Shown: in pieces, positions 57,311 to 64,000 of the stretch | How positions within the stretch are numbered: position 1 is the stretch's first letter | Layout of the letters: each line of letters begins with the position of its first letter | Origin: Neurospora tetraspora | Lineage: Eukaryota; Ascomycota; Sordariomycetes; Sordariales; Sordariaceae | Assembly: GCF_033439725.1 (NCBI RefSeq) | Contig: NW_026944386.1 | Span: 372,001 to 436,000 of the forward strand | DNA length: 64,000 nt | Reading direction: 5' to 3' | The notes under the pieces: model-generated | The model's input: the letters and a program-made list of their open reading frames with translations, nothing else | Told to the model about the DNA's origin: nothing | Databases searched by the model: none | Program-made: the position numbers and the translations under genes

Positions 57311-58679
57311 TTAAGGGTTTTCTTTAATATTAAAAATTCTTTTTATAATATACTATAAAGGTAATTATAAGGGAGAGGCTGCTTTTTACCGTTTTTGTCT
57401 TTTTTAAATTCGATTTTATGATTAATATTTAAACGGTTAGGATTAACCTTATTAACTTCCTCTGACTATTATACGAATGAGTAATTATATATTTTATAGG
57501 AATTATTTTTCGTAATTCCTCATTTATTATACTGACTTTAAATTTGAGAGCTTTTTGATATTTTATAGGTTTATCATAAATATTATTAATTCCGTAATTT
57601 ACCGGCTATTCTTCTTCCTAATCTTATTTATTATAGTTACGAATGTAATTATTAAATAGTATATTACTTCTTTAAACTCTTTAGCTTTTAGGGAGAAATT
57701 CTTCGGGGAATATTCTAAGTACGGGATTTAATAACTGGTTACCCTATATTAAAATCTATATTTATAAAGGATAGAATAGGCCTTTATAGTAATTATTTAT
57801 AGTTTCCCTAGAATAATAAGGAATTTTAATTTAAGGATTACGTAAATATAAATAATAAATTTATACTTATAGATACTTACTTTAAAATAAATAATCCTTT
57901 TAATTTCTACCCCTTCTATTTTTACTAAAATCTTTCGTATTTATTTCTTAAATATAAATATAATGGGAATTTGTAGCTTTTTAATAATATTTTTACTAAT
58001 TATAGTATAGTATTAGCAACCTTTATTAACGAAAATATAAAAATAGTTTTTATTATTAATAGTAATAAGTATTTTAATAATATTTATTTCTATAGATTTT
58101 AGGAAATTCTTAACTCCTACTTCCTTATTCAATACTTTAAAATCATCTTTTATTTAATTTTATAAAGGAATTACTCTTTTTCTAATTTTTTAAAAGAAGA
58201 ATATTTGTTATTATTTTCTAATATGGATTTTACTTTAAGTTTAATTTTAATAAATATAATACCTATAGGGGGACGTTATATTAACTAATATATATAGCTA
58301 CCGACTATATACCCGCTAACTTTATAACGGAAATAGAAATTTAAAGTATAGCGTTTATTTCATTTATTTTAGGAGACTTATTTAATATATTTAGCTTCCT
58401 TATTATTAGGTTTGCTCTCTATTTTAATATAGCCTATTATAATATTACTATTTATTTTTTTAATGAATTTAAGGGTAGGGGTAAGGTCGTGCTAAGAAAG
58501 GGAACTTTAGCGATAATTATTATATTTTATATTACTACCTTTAATATTATAGAAGGCTTTACTAGCTTTAAATTTCTACGTAATATCTTTTAACTATTTA
58601 ATATAGAGGTCGTAGGTTTCGGGTATATAGATTATAATTAATTAGTTGTAGAAAGTATTGGATATAAAGGTTTCTAATT

Positions 58680-59400
58680 AGGTTAGTTTAGAGTTATTTT
58701 CCTAAGTAAGGCCTCTAGCTTTCGTAAAGTTCTTTTCGAACGTAGGGAATTAGTCCGATAGGAACTAGTTCTCTTTCTATTATATAGTACGTAAGTAAGT
58801 TAAGGCTAATCTTTTCTTATTTTTATTACTAAAGATTAATTCGAAGTAATTAAAAAAATCTTCGAAGTTATAAGTATTACTAATATTGATACGGGGTTAG
58901 AAGGCTTTTATATTAATTATTTTATTGGCCGGAAGGGTATTTAATAGTATTAACTAATCTGATTTATCGTTAATAATAATTCTTACCGATTTTTCTTCTT
59001 TATATATAAAGCGTAATCGAATAATATAGAAATTAAATATAAAGGGGGTTCCGTCCTACTTCGGCTAGCGGATATTCTTACGCTTAGAATTATAATAGGG
59101 AGTAATTTCTTATACGGTACCGATTGTAGCGTTTAAAGTAATAATAATTATTATAATAATTATATTAACGTTAAAGGAGTTTTAGTAATTTTAAATAGTA
59201 GGTTATATATTAAGCGTTATTTGTATTACTTAAGCGAATATATTATTAGTAAATAACGTTCTAACGAAATTTTCCTTCTTTTATACGAAGCGTATAGCTT
59301 CTCTCCTTATAACTTTTTTTTATTTTGCGGTTGCGGCGGCTATAGTGGTGGAAAACTTTGCGGGAATTCCAACTACGGCTATTTAGGTAAGTAAGCCCTA
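58680..59400 (-). pseudogene. Possible gag remnant of the minus-strand gypsy element
   Basis: Minus-strand reading gives segments such as WDGTPFIFNFYI-like and NFEDFFNYFELIF that could belong to a retrotransposon gag. It lies between the LTR at 59461-59662 and the minus-strand reverse transcriptase, the right place for gag. The match is by eye only. Confidence 0.4.
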
Positions 59401-59460
59401 CTATTACTACTGTAGCGGCTGCTTATCCTATTCTATTAGGTCTATTATAATAGAACCTAA

Positions 59461-59662
59461 TGTAATGGGGATAGTACGGTTAATATAGGTATTAGTTATA
59501 TAGCTTAATTAAGGTTCTATAAAGAAGGAAAATTCTATTTAAGAGGCGGCTGTACTGGAGATGCGAGGTTTTAATGGGGGTTGTATAAATATAGCTACGA
59601 CGCCTTATAATAGCTCTAATCGATAACTAGAGCGTTATAGCCCGGGCCTTAGCCCTATAATA
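59461..59662 (-). repeat. 202-bp LTR, minus orientation
   Basis: The reverse complement matches 61035-61236 over its full 202 bp. It starts (minus) TATTATAGGGC and ends CCATTACA. Placed just before the gag-like remnant, it is likely the 5' LTR of the minus-strand gypsy element. Confidence 0.8.
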
Positions 59663-61034
59663 TTAGATAAATACTTATATCGCCGCTTATTATACTGATA
59701 TTTTATTTAAATAGGATAAATCTACCCGCGATTAGCTTAGAGAGATTGAGAATTAGATTAATTATCGACCTATCGATTAAATTGTTTAAGTTTGTCGAAA
59801 TTATTAAGCTTTTATTAAAGAAACTATAAAGAAGTAATTTAAGAACTTCGAAAAGTAGCTATCCAATTAGCAAATCTTTATTATAAATAAAAAAAAGATT
59901 CGGAGTTAGTAAAGTAATTTCCCCTATTTTATAATTTACCAATTTTATCGATATAGTTTATAAATATAAGCTTATTTAAACTAGCAATTCTTAGAAATTC
60001 AATAACGAATTCAAAGAGATATCTTTAAAATATAAGGATATATCTGCTAATTTGAAAAGGGTTAATATATTAGAATATATTATATTATTAATTAATTTTA
60101 AGAAAGTTATAATTCGTAGTATTTAAGGTATTAACCGCTCTAATTCGTAAGAGTTCGCGTTTAATAAGGAGGATACTCTTAATTCTAATTATAAAAAGAG
60201 CGGAAAGTAAACGCAAGGAAGAAACGCAGCGTGGATAAAAATATAAAAGATTCATTACAGCCGAAAAAGAGAGGAGGTATAACGCTACTTTGTAAGGTTT
60301 ACAAACGAAGCCCTTACTTAATAATGTGCTACTAGTATTTAATATTTAAAATTAGGGATAATTCTAAATAAAAATTAAGTAGCGCTATTTAAAAATTTAT
60401 TAATAAAAATTTCGAAAAGTATTTTAAAATTAGTTATAGTAAACTATATATACTCAATTTCCGCGCTTAATATAATATTCGTACAGAATATTTCAATACA
60501 AAATATATAAGACTTCGAAAATATTATAATCTATTTAAAAAATAAACAAAATTAATAATAATTTTTTAAAGTAGGAGTAATAAAGAGGATTTATTAATAA
60601 ATATTCAAATTGAATAAATTTAAGCTTCTTAGGGGTAACGAGGGAGTTTTTAATACGCCCGCAATGGGCGGCGGCTTCCTAACAAGGGGATCGGGAGCCT
60701 CGTAATAATAACGAAGACGAAACTTCGCTCTTAAATAGCTAAAATAAGGACGAGGACGGCTCGGACGAAATTAAATAAAATATCTACTTTAGTTAAGAAG
60801 GGTAAATAAGGAATTGGTTAGCGGATAGTAATACTTACCTTAGTAATTTAAATAATGGTTAGAAAGAAAAGAGGAAAGGAGAAAAAGAGGGAAAAGAAAT
60901 CGGAAGAAGGGTTTTTATATATAATTCTGGAAGTGCGTATATGTATACGTTGCTACCTATTGCCTATTGCCTTCGTCGGTCGAAATAGAAGGAACGAACG
61001 TATAGAAGGGTAAGAGGAAAGATGAGGGGGATAA
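59663..61034. other. AT-rich segment between inverted LTRs
   Basis: 1,372 bp with no legible pol block. Some charged, gag-like segments may exist on the plus strand but are not certain. A short GC-richer patch lies at about 60,650-60,720. Confidence 0.4.
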
Positions 61035-61236
61035 TATTATAGGGCTAAAGCCCGGGCTATAATACTCTAATTGTCGATTAGAACTATTATAAAGTGCTAT
61101 AACTATATCTATACAGCCCCTATTAAAACTTCGCATCTCCAGTAGAGCCGCCTCTTAAATAGAACTTTTCTTCTTTATAGAACCTTAATTAAGCTATACG
61201 ACTAGTACCTATGTTAACCGTGTTGTCCCCATTACA
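61035..61236 (+). repeat. 202-bp LTR, plus orientation
   Basis: Inverted partner of 59461-59662. A purine tract (AAGAGGAAAGATGAGGGGG) lies directly 5', so it is a 3' LTR of a plus-strand element. Flanks CCTAA (59456-59460) and TCTAA (61237-61241) of the inverted pair differ by one C/T change. Confidence 0.8.
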
Positions 61237-61930
61237 TCTAATTACGAATTTGGGTATTAATATCGTCGAAATCTTTCTAATATTTATAGCGAGTATTATA
61301 CGTATTATTAATTTAATTATACGCTATTTTCCCGGCGATTATTAAATCGGTAGAGGGGTTAATAATTATATTTTTCCTAATATCCTATTCGGTATAGTAT
61401 TTATTATCCTCTTTTTCCTCTTCTTCGTTTTCTTCTCCTAAAATTTCTTCCTTATCGTCTTCGTTAGCGCCGGCGGCAACTTCTTTTTAGAATTAAATAG
61501 TAATAATAGTTTCGGTAATAATATTATTTATATTAATAACTGTAGTAATAGTAATTATTATAATTATAATTACAGCCTTCTTAACCCGGATTCCTCTACT
61601 AAATTTAACGAATTCCTTCTTTACTATTGGAAGGCGGTCTTTCATTTACTTAATAAAGAAGAAATCTTCTAACTTCAGGGATAAAACCCTCTAAATTATA
61701 AATCCTCCCTTAAGTAGCCAATTATTAAAATCCTAATTACTATTAGCGAATCTTTTGAGAATTTTATATTAGTTGGGCTAATCGGTAAGGGTATTAAAGA
61801 TAACCGTACTTATTAGTAGATTTCTTTAATAAGAATATAATTAACGTTATTAGTTTCGTAGGAATCTTACTTATAATCGATAATCGTAGCGTTGAACGTA
61901 AATACGCAAATCAGACTATTAATTATTAGA

Positions 61931-62095
61931 TGTAATAGTGTAGAATTAATTGATTGAAGAATATATATAACTAATTTGCTTAGAAGGTGTGGGAGGTGCT
62001 AGGGTAACCCAGATATACCCAGAAATCAAGCAATATCAGGTAGCTAGAGCGCTAACCTCTATATGGTATGGCTAAAACCACCCTTGAATCTGACA
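61931..62095 (-). repeat. 5' LTR (minus orientation) of the outer copia element
   Basis: Direct copy of 49472-49636, running TGTAATAG to CTGACA. Normal composition resumes immediately to the right. Confidence 0.88.
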
Positions 62096-63424
62096 GGTGT
62101 TCGTCTAAACTCTTGTCAGCACAAGCTTCTTCCGAGTCCTTTCGGATCCAAAACAGATCACGATCTGAGGGGTTGTTTTCTTCCAGGCTTCCCATGCTGT
62201 TCTGATGCTCCATTGTGCCTTTAGCACACAGGCCCTGAAGATGGCCGTTTCAACGACAAATGATACCTTAGATCTGCACGACGAATTGGCGAGTGAGAGC
62301 CTCCGATTTCTCACGCTTTCTTTGAAGGGCGGACCATTCACATGTCACGCCTGCATTATTAATCCAATTGGGGACGGCGTGAACCCTGACGATGCTGCTG
62401 TGCACTAACAGAGCTAACTAACAAAGGGACTCCTTGATGGATGAATTCAATGCCAACACAGTCAGCAGGGCATCAGTAATCGGAAAACGGCAAGACTGCC
62501 TGTGACTGCCTTCACCGTTGTAACATCAAAATGGTCAGAATGCTAGGATGTTGTGCACATGAACATTGACGATTTATAAGCAATGTCTTCCTACTGTATG
62601 AGATCACAACTGTCGTTGACGTCGGTGACAACCGACTAGAACAGTGGAAATCACAGTCCAAGATCGGCAGCGACCTTTTTGCCTGAGACTTGGCACTGCG
62701 CCTGGGATAAACTTTCGATGGAGACTCCCATTCGATTCGATCGAGGATTCCTGTGGAGTTTCCATTCACGGAGTCTGTTTTAGGGTTTCGTTAGACGCAG
62801 GCATCGCCGGTCTTGCAACTCCATCGGGCCGGAGGAGGACAAAGGAACACGAAAGGCTTCATGCCGATTCTGTTCCTCTTCCGGCGCCTTTGCGGAGCTG
62901 ACGGTTGGCCGGGCGTGGAGAACAAATCACGTGCAAATGTCAGTCAACCGGTCACTGAAGCCAACAGGTGAGATGATGGTGAAGAGTTGCTGTCGATGAT
63001 TTTCGCTGTACGGGGACGATGGAGATGAGGACGGCGATGAAAGCGGACTTTGCGGGTCTCCGCCGGCTAAGTGGGAGACCCCACTAGCCGGGGGTACGTA
63101 CCTGGATTCCGGACGTTGAACGCACGGGCCAGCCGATACTGCGGCTCTGTTAACCGTCGATCCGGAGACGCTTCTTCACGGCGCAAGTGGGGCCAACACG
63201 GTAACATCGAGCGGCTCGGTTGTTGACTTGGACGCGGTCTCGACAACCACCATCCCGGCCTCCACATCCCGTCCCGGTCGGCCAAGCCCGGTCCCGCAAA
63301 TCCACCAGGTCCCGCGGACTGCCAAGCCACGGATCGCGACCACTCAACTTCACGTCATCCAAACCAAAACACCAAACAACACCAAACAACACCACAACGA
63401 GGAGGGAGGAGGGGCCACCAATCC
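62096..63424. promoter_or_regulatory. Intergenic region upstream of the kinetochore gene
   Basis: Normal-GC sequence of 1.3 kb with only short frames lacking recognisable motifs. The last 400 bp are probably promoter and leader of the gene starting at 63425. Confidence 0.45.
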
Positions 63425-64000
63425 ATGAACCCCAACGAACCCCATCGCAAAATGGCGCCCATCTCCATCCCCACCACCGCGCGTCTGCCCTCCTCCTTAC
63501 GCGTCGACCCCTCCAACCCAGCCGTCTTCAAGATCCTCAATCGGCTCTCGCGCGCTTCGCTCCTCACCCTCGCACTCGACTGGCTCGACGAGCGCAACCT
63601 CGCCCTAGCAGCTCCCTACCTCCGCCAACGCTCCTCCGACGAATACGAAGACGACGAAGACGATGACGAAGACGAATATGCCGACGACTTCAACCCACCC
63701 GCGCGCTCCCTCGACGCGCTCCAGGAGCTCTACACAAGTCTACAATCGCGCAAGGGATCCAAGCGGGAGGTGATTGACAGGATTATCGAGGGGGACTGGC
63801 GCCATGGTCTGACGCTTTATCAGCTGGCTATGGCGGATATCCAGTATCTTTATGATCACCCGACGTCGCAGAAGTGGGCGGCTTATCGGATTATGCCTTT
63901 AAAGCCACTGTCTACAAACGAAGAAGAGGAGGACCAACAACCGGAAATCGACAAAGAGTCTCTCGTCATCCCGCGTTTCCACCCTTCTACGTTCTTGAAG
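63425..64000 (+). CDS. Kinetochore protein Chl4/CENP-N-like, N-terminal part
   Basis: Open from the ATG at 63425 (MNPNEPHRKMAPISIP) to the window end (192 codons) with no stop. A second in-frame ATG at 63452 is an alternative start. After a short basic leader come LNRLSRASLLTLALDWLDE and an acidic run (EDDEDDDEDE). Then follow VIDRIIEGDWRHGLTLYQLA, a tract with YDHPTSQKWAAYRI, and IPRFHPSTF near the edge. The order of a leucine-rich opening helix, DWRHGLTLYQLAMADIQ and PRFHPSTF matches my recollection of the fungal Chl4/Mis15/CENP-N family, an inner-kinetochore subunit that binds CENP-A nucleosomes. The gene is truncated by the window, and introns further on cannot be judged. Confidence 0.75.
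   Translation, partial: MNPNEPHRKMAPISIPTTARLPSSLRVDPSNPAVFKILNRLSRASLLTLALDWLDERNLALAAPYLRQRSSDEYEDDEDDDEDEYADDFNPPARSLDALQELYTSLQSRKGSKREVIDRIIEGDWRHGLTLYQLAMADIQYLYDHPTSQKWAAYRIMPLKPLSTNEEEEDQQPEIDKESLVIPRFHPSTFLK

Larger units (their letters stand above)
49472..62095 (-). mobile_element. RIP-degraded nest of LTR retrotransposons, outer element Ty1/copia
   Basis: A 12.6-kb stretch of extreme AT/TpA content between two 165-bp direct LTRs. On the minus strand, next to the left LTR, an RNase H-like C-terminal pol remnant is legible, as in copia elements. A C-rich plus-strand tract right after the left LTR is a purine tract on the minus strand, which also gives a minus orientation. The interior is too long for one copia element and contains gypsy remnants on both strands, so other elements were inserted into it. 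No 5-bp target duplication is visible at the outer ends (TCAAA versus GGTGT). Such DNA is normally heterochromatic in Neurospora. Confidence 0.8.

Noticed and set aside
49472-62095. Centromere core
   Set aside because: The AT-rich DNA resembles centromeric RIP DNA, but 12.6 kb is short, has clear LTR ends and is flanked by genes on both sides.

Overview
The window looks like a chromosome segment of a filamentous ascomycete, most likely Neurospora or a close Sordariales relative. Three things suggest this. Long genic stretches of normal GC alternate sharply with extremely AT/TpA-rich, stop-riddled stretches that look like repeat-induced point mutation (RIP). Introns are short, with GTRAGT-like donors and CTAAC/CTGAC branch sites. 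The gene content is fungal (septation scaffold, Atg27, inositol-hexakisphosphate kinase, bZIP factor, CENP-N/Chl4-like protein). The species call is an inference, since no database was searched.

Layout. 1-2.77 kb is RIP-degraded and contains a small LTR element (864-2764) with a 5-bp target duplication. 4.56-8.92 kb (+) is an inositol polyphosphate kinase of the KCS1 family with one intron. 9.97-10.85 kb (-) is a peroxisomal enoyl-CoA hydratase/isomerase ending in SKL. 11.36-11.70 kb is a TA-flanked inverted-repeat element. 12.32-13.74 kb (-) is atg27 with three exons. 14.90-18.78 kb (-) is a 1,293-residue disordered protein of unknown function. 20.60-27.37 kb (+) is a CDC11/Nud1-type leucine-rich-repeat scaffold of the septation initiation network.

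29.3-39.8 kb is the most unusual part. Five paralogous genes lie head-to-tail on the minus strand. They share a C-terminal phase-1 intron, a recurring 3' motif and partly duplicated spacers. Two (34766-35613 and 39045-39788) are intact. One carries an in-frame nonsense codon, one is cut in its exon by a 510-bp MITE with a 3-bp target duplication, and one has several lesions. Their central block resembles a velvet-type beta-sandwich segment only weakly. I treat the cluster as an undescribed, decaying gene family.

44.6-45.3 kb (+) is a probable mitochondrial protein with a conserved C-terminal block. 46.2-48.0 kb (-) is a bZIP transcription factor with an 840-bp intron. 49.47-62.10 kb is a RIP-destroyed transposon nest. 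Its outer boundaries are 165-bp LTRs of a minus-strand Ty1/copia element. Inside are Ty3/gypsy remnants on both strands, an inverted pair of 202-bp LTRs and an island of normal composition at about 52.2-52.6 kb. 63.4 kb to the end (+) is the 5' part of a Chl4/CENP-N-like kinetochore gene that runs off the window.

The housekeeping genes do not form one pathway. The window shows ordinary gene-rich chromatin, one local gene-family expansion that is being eroded, and two islands of silenced retroelement remnants.
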